In this document: piece after piece, positions 26,354-34,931 of the stretch
How the letters are laid out: the number at the start of each line of letters is the position of its first letter
Position numbering within the stretch: position 1 is the first letter of the stretch
NCBI GenBank assembly: GCA_964559535.1
Contig: CAZLIC010000012.1
Location: 15,229-79,228, forward strand
Length of the DNA stretch: 64,000 nt
Source of the DNA: CAZLIC01 sp964559535
Lineage (GTDB): Bacteria; Pseudomonadota; Alphaproteobacteria; Rhodobacterales; Rhodobacteraceae
Direction of reading: 5' to 3'
Notes under the pieces: model-generated
Seen by the model: only the letters and a program-made list of their open reading frames with translations
Databases searched by the model: none
Told to the model about the DNA's origin: nothing
Program-made: the position numbers and the translations under genes

Positions 26354-27070
26354 GTGATCATTGTCGAGAATCTTTACAAGACCTACCGCGTCAATGGCAC
26401 GCGGCGGGTCGTGTGTGACGGGATCAACGCGCGTTTCCCGACGACAGGGGGGGTGGCCATCTTTGGCCGCAACGGCGCGGGCAAGTCGACCTTCCTGCGG
26501 ATCATTTCCGGACGGCAGGCCTATGATTCGGGGCGCATCATCCGGCAGGGCACCATTTCTTGGCCGATCGGATTTACCGGCAGCTTCCACCCCGACCTGA
26601 CGGGGGCGCAGAACGTGCGCTTCGTTGCCCGCATCCAGGGCGTCGATACCGACGAGCTGGTGGCCTATGTGCAGGACTTCGCCGAACTTGGGCAGCACTT
26701 CCACCTGCCCGTGCGCACCTATTCATCCGGCATGCGCGGGCGGCTGGCCTTTGGCATTTCCATGGGCATCCGGTTTGACACCTACATTGCCGATGAATCC
26801 ACCGCCACAGGCGACGAGATCTTCCGCAGCAAGGCTGTCGAGGTGTTCCGCGACCGGATGAAGGAGTGCGGCGTGATCATGGTCACCCACTCCATCGGCA
26901 CGGCCAAGGAAGTGTGCAAACACGGCGGCGTGCTGGAGAACGGCAAGCTGCACTATTTCGACGATGTGAACGACGCCATCGCGATGCACATGGACAACGT
27001 CCGCCGCCAGCGCGCGCTGTCCGGCCGGGGCGACGACATCAGCGTGCAGCGCGCGATCGAGGCGGACTGA
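26354..27070 (+). CDS. Capsule ABC transporter ATPase (KpsT/Wzt-like)
   Basis: The 238-aa ATPase has Walker A GRNGAGKST at residues 38-46, signature YSSGM, the Walker B region DTYIADESTATGD and the switch His in VTHS. These are the CtrD/KpsT family's variants. The GTG start at 26354 lies 10 nt after the KpsE-like gene. It powers export through the KpsM-like permease encoded at 23746-24561. Confidence 0.93.
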   Translation: MIIVENLYKTYRVNGTRRVVCDGINARFPTTGGVAIFGRNGAGKSTFLRIISGRQAYDSGRIIRQGTISWPIGFTGSFHPDLTGAQNVRFVARIQGVDTDELVAYVQDFAELGQHFHLPVRTYSSGMRGRLAFGISMGIRFDTYIADESTATGDEIFRSKAVEVFRDRMKECGVIMVTHSIGTAKEVCKHGGVLENGKLHYFDDVNDAIAMHMDNVRRQRALSGRGDDISVQRAIEAD

Positions 27071-27136
27071 CAGGCGCGAACGCCGGATTGGTGGGCGCCC
27101 GCCCGGATTGCGATCCGCCTTCTGCTGCGGCCGTGG

Positions 27137-27397
27137 TCAGGCCCCGCCGCCCGCCTTTGCCGCCGCCTCCAGCGCCGCGATCCGCGCCTCCAGCGCCGCG
27201 TTCTCCTCGCGCGCCTTCACCGCCATGGCCCGCACGGCATCGAACTCCTCGCGCGTCACGAAGTCGCGGTCGGCCATCCAGCGGTCGATCCAGGACTTCA
27301 TCGCCGTCTCGGCTTCGGTGCGGGCGCCCTGCGCCACGCCCATCGCGTTCGTCATCAGCTGCGACAGGTCGTCGAAAAAGCGGTTGCTGGTCTGCAT
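27137..27397 (-). CDS. ubiK: Ubiquinone biosynthesis accessory factor UbiK
   Basis: This 86-aa protein of the BMFP/DUF526 family starts MQTSNRFFDDLSQLMTNAMG, followed by an amphipathic helix and a C-terminal coiled coil (FDAVRAMAVKAREENAALEARIAALE). UbiK assists the Ubi complex in aerobic ubiquinone synthesis and can bind lipids. GGAGGCGCAG precedes the ATG at 27397. It diverges from lgt. Confidence 0.88.
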   Translation of the reverse strand: MQTSNRFFDDLSQLMTNAMGVAQGARTEAETAMKSWIDRWMADRDFVTREEFDAVRAMAVKAREENAALEARIAALEAAAKAGGGA

Positions 27398-27525
27398 CTG
27401 CGCCTCCATGCGTTGCTTTCCATATGCGGGCTGTCGGGCCCGGCGACAAGGCGACGGAACCGCGCGGGCGTTGACTTCCCGCGCGGCGCCCCGGAAAACC
27501 CCCGCGCAGCAGCAAGGGCGGACCC

Positions 27526-28398
27526 ATGGCGATTCCATTCCCCGACATCTCGCCCGAAATCTTCTCGGTCACGGTCTATGGCATCACCCTTTCGCTGCGC
27601 TGGTACGCGGTGGCGTATATCGTGGGGTTGGTCGTGGGCTTGCGGCTGATCGTGGCCGCCGTGCGCACGCCCCGCCTGTGGCCCGGCGCACCGCCGATGA
27701 CCGCGGATCAGGCCGAGCGCCTGCTGACCTGGATCATCGTCGCCGTCATCCTGGGCGGACGGTTGGGATTCGTGCTGTTCTATCAGCCGGGCTATTATCT
27801 GGCGAACCCGCTGGACATCGTGAAGGTGTGGCAGGGCGGCATGGCCTTTCATGGCGGGTTTCTGGGCGTGGTGGTGGCGGGTGTCTGGTTCTGCCGCCGC
27901 GAAGGCATTCCGCTGCTGAACGCCGCCGACCTGATCGCGCTGGCCGCCCCGCCAGGCATTCTTCTGGGCCGCCTCGCCAACTTCATAAATGCCGAACTGT
28001 GGGGCCGCGCCACCACGCTGCCATGGGGCGTGGTGTTTCCGGGCAGTGCCGCGCAGGACTGCTCCGGCTTTCCCATCCCCTGCGCCCGCCACCCCTCGCA
28101 GCTTTACGAGGCCGGGATGGAGGGGCTGCTGCTGGGTGCGCTGTTGGTCTGGGCGGTCTGGCGCGGCGGCTGGCTGGCGCATCCGGGGCGCATCTGCGGG
28201 GCGTTCCTTGCGGGATATGGCCTTTCACGGTTTGTGGTGGAATTCGTGCGCCAGCCCGATGCGCAGTTCGTCTCGGAGGGCAACCCGGTGGGTCTTGCCT
28301 TTCACCTGGGCGGGTATGGCCTGACCATGGGGCAGGCGCTGTCGCTGCCGATGATTGCCGCGGGGCTGTGGTTCCTGCGCCGCGCAAGGCCCGCATGA
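27526..28398 (+). CDS. lgt: Prolipoprotein diacylglyceryl transferase
   Basis: This 290-aa inner-membrane enzyme adds diacylglycerol from phosphatidylglycerol to the lipobox cysteine. The Lgt signature is seen as GRLANFINAELWGR, with GGRLGFVLFYQPGYY and the essential AFHGGFLG and HPSQLYEA motifs. It has seven hydrophobic segments. Its stop overlaps the next gene (ATGA). Confidence 0.97.
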   Translation: MAIPFPDISPEIFSVTVYGITLSLRWYAVAYIVGLVVGLRLIVAAVRTPRLWPGAPPMTADQAERLLTWIIVAVILGGRLGFVLFYQPGYYLANPLDIVKVWQGGMAFHGGFLGVVVAGVWFCRREGIPLLNAADLIALAAPPGILLGRLANFINAELWGRATTLPWGVVFPGSAAQDCSGFPIPCARHPSQLYEAGMEGLLLGALLVWAVWRGGWLAHPGRICGAFLAGYGLSRFVVEFVRQPDAQFVSEGNPVGLAFHLGGYGLTMGQALSLPMIAAGLWFLRRARPA

Positions 28399-29447
28399 CG
28401 GCGCTTGCCGATCTTCTGCGCCGGCGAATCGCCGCCACGGGGCCGATGTCGGTGGCCGACTACATGGCCGAATGCCTGTGGCACCCCGCGTTCGGGTACT
28501 ATTCCACCCGCGACCCGCTGGGCGCCGCGGGCGATTTCACCACCGCGCCCGAGATCAGCCAGATGTTCGGCGAATTGCTGGGCCTGTGTCTGGCGCAGGC
28601 ATGGCTGGATCAGGGCGCGCCCTCCCCCTTCGCGCTGGTGGAACTCGGCCCCGGACGCGGCACGCTGATGGCCGACCTTTGGCGTGCGACCGCGCGGGTG
28701 CCGGGTTTCCACGCCGCGGCCTGCATGGTGTTGGTGGAGGCTTCGCGTCCGCTGCGTGCCGCGCAGGCCCGCGCCTTGCCCGACGCCGTGCCGCAGTGGG
28801 TGGACAGCGCCGACGACCTGCAGGACCTGCCCCTGTTCGCCATAGCGAACGAATTCTTCGACGCCCTGCCCATCCGCCAGTTCTGGCACAGCCCCGAAGG
28901 CTGGCGCGAGCGGATGGTGGGCCTGCAGGACGGCGCCCTTTCCTTCGGCCTTTCGCCGCCCGTTCCCTGCCCCGATCCGCGCTTTGCCGCCGACCCGCCA
29001 GGCACGCTGGTGGAAACCTGCCCGTCCGCGCGGCCCGTCATGCAGGCGCTGGCGGCCCGGATGCAGGTGCGCGGGGCGGCCATCCTGATCGACTATGGCG
29101 GCTGGCGGTCGAAGGGAGACACGCTGCAGGCCCTGCGCGCCCACGCGATGGAATCGCCCCTTGCCCATCCGGGCGAGGCCGACCTGACCGCGCATGTGGA
29201 CTTCGAGGCTTTGGTCATGGCTGCCAGCCTGCCGCGCACCGCCCTGACGTTGCAAGGCAACCTGTTGCATGCGCTGGGCATCGACGCGCGGGCGGACCGG
29301 CTGGCCGCCGGGCTTGCCGGTGCAGCCCTGCAAGCGCACCGCGCGGCTCAGCACCGCTTGACCCAACCCGCGGAAATGGGTTCGCTGTTCAAAGCCGTCG
29401 CGATTCACGCGCCTGGCACCCCGCCGCCGCCCGGATTCGCCCCGTGA
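28395..29447 (+). CDS. SAM-dependent methyltransferase, NDUFAF7/MidA family
   Basis: The 350-aa protein is of the COG1565 (DUF185) family. It has the SAM loop VELGPGRGTLMAD, the N-terminal signature HPAFGYYSTRDPLGAAGDF followed by TTAPEISQMFGE, and NEFFDALPIRQF. The mitochondrial homologue methylates an arginine of complex I subunit NDUFS2, so a role in NADH dehydrogenase assembly is plausible. It overlaps lgt by 4 nt and pgeF by 4 nt. Confidence 0.93.
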   Translation: MTALADLLRRRIAATGPMSVADYMAECLWHPAFGYYSTRDPLGAAGDFTTAPEISQMFGELLGLCLAQAWLDQGAPSPFALVELGPGRGTLMADLWRATARVPGFHAAACMVLVEASRPLRAAQARALPDAVPQWVDSADDLQDLPLFAIANEFFDALPIRQFWHSPEGWRERMVGLQDGALSFGLSPPVPCPDPRFAADPPGTLVETCPSARPVMQALAARMQVRGAAILIDYGGWRSKGDTLQALRAHAMESPLAHPGEADLTAHVDFEALVMAASLPRTALTLQGNLLHALGIDARADRLAAGLAGAALQAHRAAQHRLTQPAEMGSLFKAVAIHAPGTPPPPGFAP

Positions 29448-30193
29448 TCGAAATCATTACCTCGCCCGCCCTGTCGGTGCGCCACGCGTTCTTCACCCGC
29501 AAGGGCGGGGCATCGTCGGGTATTTTCGCGGGCCTGAACTGCGGCACCGGGTCTTCGGACCTGGCCGAGATCGTGGCAATCAACCGCGCCCGCGCTGCCG
29601 CGACGCTGGGTGTGCCGCCTGAAAACCTGGTTTCGCTGCATCAGGTGCACTCGCCTGACGTCGTTACCGTGACCGGGTCCCTGCCCGAGCGGCCCCGTGC
29701 GGATGGCATGGTCACGGATGTGCCGGGCCTTGCGCTGGCGGTCCTGACGGCCGACTGCCAGCCGGTGCTGTTTGCCGATGCCGAAGCCGGGGTGATCGGC
29801 GCGGCGCATGCAGGCTGGCGCGGCGCGAAGGACGGCGTGCTGGAGGCCACGGTGGATGCCATGGAACGCCTGGGCGCGCGGCGCGGGCGGGTCGCCGCGG
29901 TGATCGGTCCTACCATCAGCCAGGCCGCCTACGAAGTGTCGCCCGACTTTGCCGAAGCCTTCATCGACGATGACCGGGACAATGCCCGGTTCTTCGTGAA
30001 TGGCCGCGGCGGGCGCCCGATGTTCGATTTGCCCGCCTACGGCCTTTCGCGCCTGCGCGCCGCCGGTGTGGGCCATGCGGAGTGGACGGGCCATTGCACG
30101 TACCACGATGCAGAACGCTTCTACAGCTATCGTCGCACGACGCATCTGGGTGAAGCCGACTATGGCCGCCTTCTCTCTGCCATTCGCCTGTAG
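29444..30193 (+). CDS. pgeF: Purine nucleoside phosphorylase / peptidoglycan-editing factor (YfiH, laccase domain)
   Basis: The 249-aa protein has FTRKGGASSGIFAGLNCG, HQVHSPDVV, LTADCQPVLF, AHAGWRGAKDGVLEATV and the C-terminal GHCTYHDAERFYSYRR. The His/Cys zinc and substrate residues are complete. The family (PgeF, YlmD, FAMIN) was first called polyphenol oxidase; purine nucleoside phosphorolysis/deamination and removal of misincorporated serine from peptidoglycan precursors are reported. The GTG start overlaps the preceding stop (GTGA). Confidence 0.93.
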   Translation: MIEIITSPALSVRHAFFTRKGGASSGIFAGLNCGTGSSDLAEIVAINRARAAATLGVPPENLVSLHQVHSPDVVTVTGSLPERPRADGMVTDVPGLALAVLTADCQPVLFADAEAGVIGAAHAGWRGAKDGVLEATVDAMERLGARRGRVAAVIGPTISQAAYEVSPDFAEAFIDDDRDNARFFVNGRGGRPMFDLPAYGLSRLRAAGVGHAEWTGHCTYHDAERFYSYRRTTHLGEADYGRLLSAIRL

Positions 30194-30470
30194 CCCCCCC
30201 GGACTGCGTCACGATTGGCCAGGCGCATCCGGCCCCTGCCCCAATCCGGTTGTTTCCCGCAAACCGCCGAGCGCGTACAAGATACTGAAATTTATATATT
30301 AATCCGTGACGATTGCCCGCAAGGGGCCGTGGCATCAAGGCCCTTTCGCCATAATCCCCGGTATCTGCCGCGGCTTCGCCCCAAACATTCCCTGCAACGG
30401 CCCCGCACGCCCCGAACCTCCGCCCCAAACCAACGCGAGATTGTTCCCAACGGCACAACAGGAGGCCACC
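30194..30470 (+). other. Intergenic region with AT-rich island and hairpin
   Basis: No gene is seen in these 277 nt. An AT-only stretch around 30287-30303 (AAATTTATATATTAA) stands out in this GC-rich genome. It is followed by an eight-pair stem, AAGGGGCC at 30321-30328 with GGCCCTTT at 30339-30346. It could hold the promoter of the small gene at 30471 or a small RNA. Confidence 0.45.
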
Positions 30471-30635
30471 ATGAACGACCGCGAAATCGATGCGATTGCC
30501 CCGAAGACCCCCCGCTGGCTGCGTGGCGTCATCGCCAACGCCCGCGCCCCGATGCCGGCGCTGCCGTTCGAACGCAGCTGCCGCCAGACCGAACGCCGCG
30601 CCGAAGAGCGCAGCGCCGCGATCGCCGCTCACTAA
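30471..30635 (+). CDS. 54-aa basic small protein, unknown
   Basis: The 54-residue protein starts MNDREIDAIAPKTPRWLRG and ends with a charged helix ERRAEERSAAIAAH. It has no signal peptide or membrane segment. The strong ribosome site AGGAGGCC, six bases before the ATG, and a long AT-rich upstream region support expression. It converges with the Lrp-family gene, whose stop lies 4 nt beyond. I do not recognise a named family. Confidence 0.7.
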   Translation: MNDREIDAIAPKTPRWLRGVIANARAPMPALPFERSCRQTERRAEERSAAIAAH

Positions 30636-30638
30636 GGA

Positions 30639-31139
30639 TCAGGCGCTGCGCCGCAGGCGTTCTTCCAGAACGTCAAAGGAAAGCCCCGGCTCGTCCTTGG
30701 CGCAGCGAATCACCAGACTGGTCTTCACGCTGGACACGTTGTCGGCCCGTGTCAGTTCTCCGGTCAGGAAGCTCTGGAAGGTGGAAAGGTCCGGCGCCAC
30801 GCACTTCAGGATGAAATCGATCTCGCCGTTCAGCATGTGGCACTCGCGCACCAGCGGCCAGGCCCGGCATCGTTCCTCGAAGGCCACAAGGTCGGTCTCG
30901 GCCTGACTGTGCAGGCGGACCATGGCGAACACCGCCACCTCGAATCCCAGTTCGCGCACGTCGATGTCGGCGTGATAGCCGCGGATGTATCCCGCCTCTT
31001 CCAGCGCGCGCACGCGGCGCAGGCATGGCGGTGCCGAGATTCCCACCCTGCGGGCAAGCTCGACGTTGGTCATCCGCCCGTCTGCCTGCAGTTCGGCAAG
31101 AATCTGGCGGTCGATGGGGTCGAGCTTGTGTCCGGGCAT
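30639..31139 (-). CDS. Lrp/AsnC family transcriptional regulator
   Basis: The 166-aa protein has an N-terminal winged helix (LDPIDRQILAELQADGRM, VELARRVGISAPPCLRRVRALE) and a C-terminal RAM ligand domain (ECHMLNGEIDFILKC). Such proteins bind amino acids and act as octamers. It diverges from trxB; the 178-nt interval between them holds AT-rich patches near 31197 and 31217 that could be its sites. The ATG at 31148 is an alternative start. Confidence 0.93.
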   Translation of the reverse strand: MPGHKLDPIDRQILAELQADGRMTNVELARRVGISAPPCLRRVRALEEAGYIRGYHADIDVRELGFEVAVFAMVRLHSQAETDLVAFEERCRAWPLVRECHMLNGEIDFILKCVAPDLSTFQSFLTGELTRADNVSSVKTSLVIRCAKDEPGLSFDVLEERLRRSA

Positions 31140-31317
31140 GGCGTCCATTCGGGCAAAGGTTGCGCTTTCCTTACGCGATGACCTGCGTGCACGCAAGAAT
31201 ATGTCGGGATTGGGCAATTTTCTGTCCCGCATGCCGCCAAAGTGACCGGCGGTTCCTGCGACCTTGGAAAGCGGCACGCAGATGGCTATCTCTCAGGTCC
31301 GCCCGAAGGAGCCCGCC

Positions 31318-32256
31318 ATGGCCGATACCCGCCACACCCGCCTACTCATTGTCGGTTCCGGCCCCGCGGGCTACACCGCCGCGGTCTATTCCGCCCGGGC
31401 CATGCTGAACCCCGTGCTGATCCAGGGCATGCAGCCGGGTGGCCAGCTGACCATCACCACCGATGTGGAGAACTGGCCCGGCGACGCCAGCGTGATGGGC
31501 CCCGACCTGATGGTGCGGATGGAACACCACGCCCGCGAAATGGGCGCCGAGGTGATTTCCGACCTCGTCACCTCGCTTGACCTGTCGCAGCGTCCCTTTG
31601 CCGCGCAGACGGACAGCGGCACGGCATGGACGGCTGATGCCGTCATCCTTGCCACCGGGGCGCAGGCGAAGTGGCTGGGCATCCCCTCGGAAGACAAGTT
31701 CAAGGGCTTCGGCGTTTCGGCCTGCGCCACCTGCGACGGATTTTTCTACCGCGGCAAAGAGGTCGTGGTGATCGGGGGCGGCAACACGGCCGTGGAAGAG
31801 GCACTGTTCCTGACCAACTTCGCCTCGAAGGTCACGGTGATCCACCGCCGCGACAGCTTCCGCGCCGAACGCATCCTGCAGGACCGGCTTTTCAAGCACC
31901 CCAAGGTGCAGGTCATCTGGAACCACACGGTGGACGAGATTCTGGGCACCGAAGGCCCGCTTGGCGTGACCGGCGTGCGCGCCCGCAACGTGAAGACCGG
32001 TGAAGAGCAGACCATCCCCTGCGCGGGCTTCTTCGTGGCCATCGGCCACGCGCCCGCCTCGGAACTGGTGAAGGATCAACTCGAGCTGCACAACGGCGGC
32101 TACGTGAAGGTCACCCCCGGCGGTACCGCCACCAGCAAACCCGGCGTCTTTGCCGCGGGTGACCTGACCGACCATATCTATCGTCAGGCCGTCACCAGCG
32201 CAGGCATGGGCTGCATGGCGGCGCTGGATGCAGAAAGGTTCCTGAACGGGCATTGA
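31318..32256 (+). CDS. trxB: Thioredoxin-disulfide reductase
   Basis: This 312-aa flavoprotein has the FAD motif GSGPAGYTAAVYSARA, the redox centre CATC (Cys136, Cys139), the NADPH motif GGGNTAVEEA and the C-terminal GVFAAGDL. It reduces thioredoxin with NADPH. AAGGAG lies 7 nt before the ATG at 31318. It lies directly upstream of sat/cysC; thioredoxin is an electron donor for PAPS or APS reduction, so the pairing may be functional. Confidence 0.98.
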   Translation: MADTRHTRLLIVGSGPAGYTAAVYSARAMLNPVLIQGMQPGGQLTITTDVENWPGDASVMGPDLMVRMEHHAREMGAEVISDLVTSLDLSQRPFAAQTDSGTAWTADAVILATGAQAKWLGIPSEDKFKGFGVSACATCDGFFYRGKEVVVIGGGNTAVEEALFLTNFASKVTVIHRRDSFRAERILQDRLFKHPKVQVIWNHTVDEILGTEGPLGVTGVRARNVKTGEEQTIPCAGFFVAIGHAPASELVKDQLELHNGGYVKVTPGGTATSKPGVFAAGDLTDHIYRQAVTSAGMGCMAALDAERFLNGH

Positions 32257-32415
32257 ACAGGCAGACTATTGCTGCATCGCAGCAGTTCTGCCACCGAGCT
32301 GAGCCATTCCTGCCCAATCCGCTTGCACCGCCGCGCGTCCGGGCCTATGGCGCGGCGCGCAACGGTGGGCATCCGGCCCGCCGACAGGCGACCTGACCGA
32401 AAGGCACGTTTCACG

Positions 32416-34122
32416 ATGACCCTTGCAAATCTTGCCCCGATCCCGGAGCTCTACGTTTCCTATGAATCCGCCCAGAAGCTGAAGGTCGAGGCAGCGAGCC
32501 TGACGTCCTGGGACCTTACTCCCCGCCAGATCTGCGACCTTGAACTGCTGATGAACGGCGGTTTCAATCCGCTGAAGGGCTTTCTGTCCGAGGCCGACTA
32601 CAACGGCGTTGTCGACAACATGCGGCTGGCCGACGGCACGCTGTGGCCGATGCCCATTACGCTGGATGTGTCCGAGAAGTTTGCCGATACGGTGGAACCC
32701 GGGCAGGACATCGCGCTGCGCGACCAGGAAGGCGTGATCCTTGCCATCCTGTCGATCACCGACAAGTGGGTGCCCAACAAGGCGCACGAGGCCGCGAGTG
32801 TGTTCGGCGCCGATGACCTCGCCCACCCGGCGGTGAACTATCTGCACAACTCCGCAGGCAAGGTGTACCTCGGCGGCCCGATCACCGGCATCCAGCAGCC
32901 CATCCACTATGACTTCCGCGCCCGCCGCGACACGCCGAATGAACTGCGCGCCTTCTTCCGCAAGATGGGCTGGCGCAAGGTCGTGGCCTTCCAGACGCGC
33001 AACCCGCTGCACCGCGCGCACCAGGAACTGACCTTCCGCGCCGCCAAGGAATCGCAGGCCAACCTGCTGATCCATCCGGTGGTCGGCATGACCAAGCCGG
33101 GCGACGTGGACCACTTCACTCGCGTGCGCTGCTACGAGGCGGTGCTGGACAAGTACCCGCAGGCCACAACCACCATGTCGCTGCTCAATCTGGCCATGCG
33201 CATGGCCGGCCCGCGCGAGGCGGTGTGGCACGGCCTGATCCGCCGCAACCACGGCGTCACCCACTTCATCGTGGGCCGCGACCATGCCGGTCCGGGCAAG
33301 AACAGTGCCGGCAAGGACTTCTACGATCCCTACGCCGCGCAGGACCTGTTCAAGGAACACGAGGCCGAGATCGGCGTGATCATGGTCGACTTCAAGCACA
33401 TGGTCTTCGTGCAGGAGATGGCCCAGTACTTCCCGGCGAACGAGGTTCCGGCGGGCACCACCGTCTTGGACATTTCGGGCACCGAGTTGCGCCGCCGCCT
33501 GCGCGAGGGGCTGGAAATCCCTGAATGGTTCTCGTTCCCCGAGGTGGTCACCGAACTGCGCCGCACCTCGCCGCCGCGGTCAATGCAGGGCTTCACCGTG
33601 TTCTTCACGGGCCTGTCGGGCTCGGGCAAGTCCACCATCGCCAACGCGTTGATGGTGAAGCTGATGGAGATGGGCGGCCGCCCGGTGACGCTGCTGGACG
33701 GTGACGTGGTGCGCAAGCACCTGTCGTCGGAACTCGGCTTCTCGAAAGAGCACCGCGACATCAACATCCGCCGCATCGGCTATGTCGCGTCGGAAATCAC
33801 CAAGAACGGCGGAATCGCCATCTGCGCCCCCATTGCCCCCTACACCGCCACCCGGCGGGCCGTGCGCGAGATGATCGAGGCCTATGGCGCTTTCATCGAG
33901 GTGCACGTCGCGACCACGGTGGAAGAGTGCGAGAAGCGCGACCGCAAGGGGCTGTACAAGCTGGCCCGCGAAGGCAAGATCAAGGAGTTCACCGGGATCT
34001 CCGACCCCTACGAGGCGCCCGAGAAGCCCGAACTGCGGCTGGAAACCGAAGGCACGGACGTGGACTTCTGCGCCCAGCAGGTGCTGCTGAAGCTGGAAGG
34101 CATGGGGCTGATCGCGGGCTGA
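32416..34122 (+). CDS. Bifunctional sulfate adenylyltransferase / APS kinase
   Basis: This 568-aa fusion has an N-terminal ATP sulfurylase (about 1-385) with the active-site motif RNPLHRAH at residues 195-202 and GRDHAGPG, and a C-terminal APS kinase (about 393-568) with the P-loop GLSGSGKST at 399-407 and LDGDVVRKHLSSELGFS. It converts sulfate to APS and then PAPS for assimilation. The fused monomeric type is the alphaproteobacterial alternative to CysDN plus CysC. No reductase genes are adjacent. Confidence 0.96.
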   Translation: MTLANLAPIPELYVSYESAQKLKVEAASLTSWDLTPRQICDLELLMNGGFNPLKGFLSEADYNGVVDNMRLADGTLWPMPITLDVSEKFADTVEPGQDIALRDQEGVILAILSITDKWVPNKAHEAASVFGADDLAHPAVNYLHNSAGKVYLGGPITGIQQPIHYDFRARRDTPNELRAFFRKMGWRKVVAFQTRNPLHRAHQELTFRAAKESQANLLIHPVVGMTKPGDVDHFTRVRCYEAVLDKYPQATTTMSLLNLAMRMAGPREAVWHGLIRRNHGVTHFIVGRDHAGPGKNSAGKDFYDPYAAQDLFKEHEAEIGVIMVDFKHMVFVQEMAQYFPANEVPAGTTVLDISGTELRRRLREGLEIPEWFSFPEVVTELRRTSPPRSMQGFTVFFTGLSGSGKSTIANALMVKLMEMGGRPVTLLDGDVVRKHLSSELGFSKEHRDINIRRIGYVASEITKNGGIAICAPIAPYTATRRAVREMIEAYGAFIEVHVATTVEECEKRDRKGLYKLAREGKIKEFTGISDPYEAPEKPELRLETEGTDVDFCAQQVLLKLEGMGLIAG

Positions 34123-34133
34123 CCGCCAACAGG

Positions 34134-34195
34134 GGTGGGCATATTGCCCACCCTACCGCAGCGCGCCGCCACGTAGGGTGGGCAATCTGCCCACC
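34134..34195. repeat. REP-like inverted pair (BIME-type) between convergent genes
   Basis: Two 23-nt units, 34134-34156 and 34173-34195, are reverse complements with one mismatch and are separated by 16 nt. Each unit is itself a palindrome: GGTGGGCA-TAT-TGCCCACC and GGTGGGCA-ATC-TGCCCACC, flanked by CTAC or GTAG. The form matches bacterial REP/BIME elements. Located between the sat/cysC stop and the cytochrome b561 stop, it could also act as a two-way terminator or RNA stabiliser. Confidence 0.85.
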
Positions 34196-34207
34196 TTCCT
34201 TTGCCCG

Positions 34208-34693
34208 TCACTCCGGGCGCATCATGCGCAGCAGCAGGCCGTCCTTCAGCACGTAGTGGTGCACCAGCGCCACCACCGCGTGCCCGCCCGCCAGGACCAT
34301 CAGCAGCGTGCCACCCAGTTCGTGCAACTCGCCCAGCGACCGCTGGCCGCCGAACCACACCAGTGCTCCGCCAACCGGCACGCCCAGCGTCAGCAGATAC
34401 AGCATTGCGTGTCCCCACCCCGCTGCGCGCACCACCAGCGATCCCGGGTTTCCGGGCGGGGAAGGCGCCCCGCGTGTCAGTCGAAGCCCCAGACGCGCGG
34501 CCGACAGCATGAGCGCCGCCAAGCCGAAAGCGACATGCGCATTTGCTGCCATTGGCGCCACCTGCCCCGCCAACTGGGCACGCAGCGCCTCGCCCATGCC
34601 GTCAGAAACAAGATAGGCCAGAACCACCAGCACCGCGACACCCCAGTGCAGGGCGATCTGCAGGCCCGAGTATCCCGCACGGGCAAGTGCCAT
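34208..34693 (-). CDS. Cytochrome b561
   Basis: The 161-aa four-helix inner-membrane heme protein has YSGLQIALHWGVAVLV, NAHVAFGLAAL, WGHAMLYLLTLGVPVGG and GGHAVVALVHHYVLKDGLLLRMMRP. Paired histidines in these helices should bind two b hemes. YceJ/CybB-type proteins pass electrons from quinol to periplasmic or superoxide-linked acceptors. Its start overlaps the DUF1150 stop (TGATG), placing it in the hsp20 transcription unit. Confidence 0.9.
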   Translation of the reverse strand: MALARAGYSGLQIALHWGVAVLVVLAYLVSDGMGEALRAQLAGQVAPMAANAHVAFGLAALMLSAARLGLRLTRGAPSPPGNPGSLVVRAAGWGHAMLYLLTLGVPVGGALVWFGGQRSLGELHELGGTLLMVLAGGHAVVALVHHYVLKDGLLLRMMRPE

Positions 34694-34920
34694 CAGTGCA
34701 CGTTCACCGGCACCAGGTCATTCTGGCGCGACAGCGCAAAGGCCAAGGGCCGGTTCGCCACCAGCGCCACGCGCTGCCCGTCGGGCCGGTGCACCGAATA
34801 CACGACCTCCACGCCTTCGGCCTGTGCGCGGATCTCTTCCGGCAAGTCGGCCACCAGCACCGGACGGATGTAGACGATGCGGTCCTCGCCACCCGGCAAC
34901 CCTGCGTATTTCGTATCCAT
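34693..34920 (-). CDS. DUF1150 family protein
   Basis: This 75-residue protein starts MDTKYAGLPGGEDRIVYIRP and contains EEIRAQAEGVEVVYSVH and ALVANRPLAFALSRQNDL. DUF1150 proteins occur widely in alphaproteobacteria next to small heat shock proteins, exactly as here (11 nt behind hsp20). Function is unknown; a stress or chaperone accessory role is inferred from that association. Confidence 0.9.
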   Translation of the reverse strand: MDTKYAGLPGGEDRIVYIRPVLVADLPEEIRAQAEGVEVVYSVHRPDGQRVALVANRPLAFALSRQNDLVPVNVH

Positions 34921-34931
34921 CTGATGTCTCC

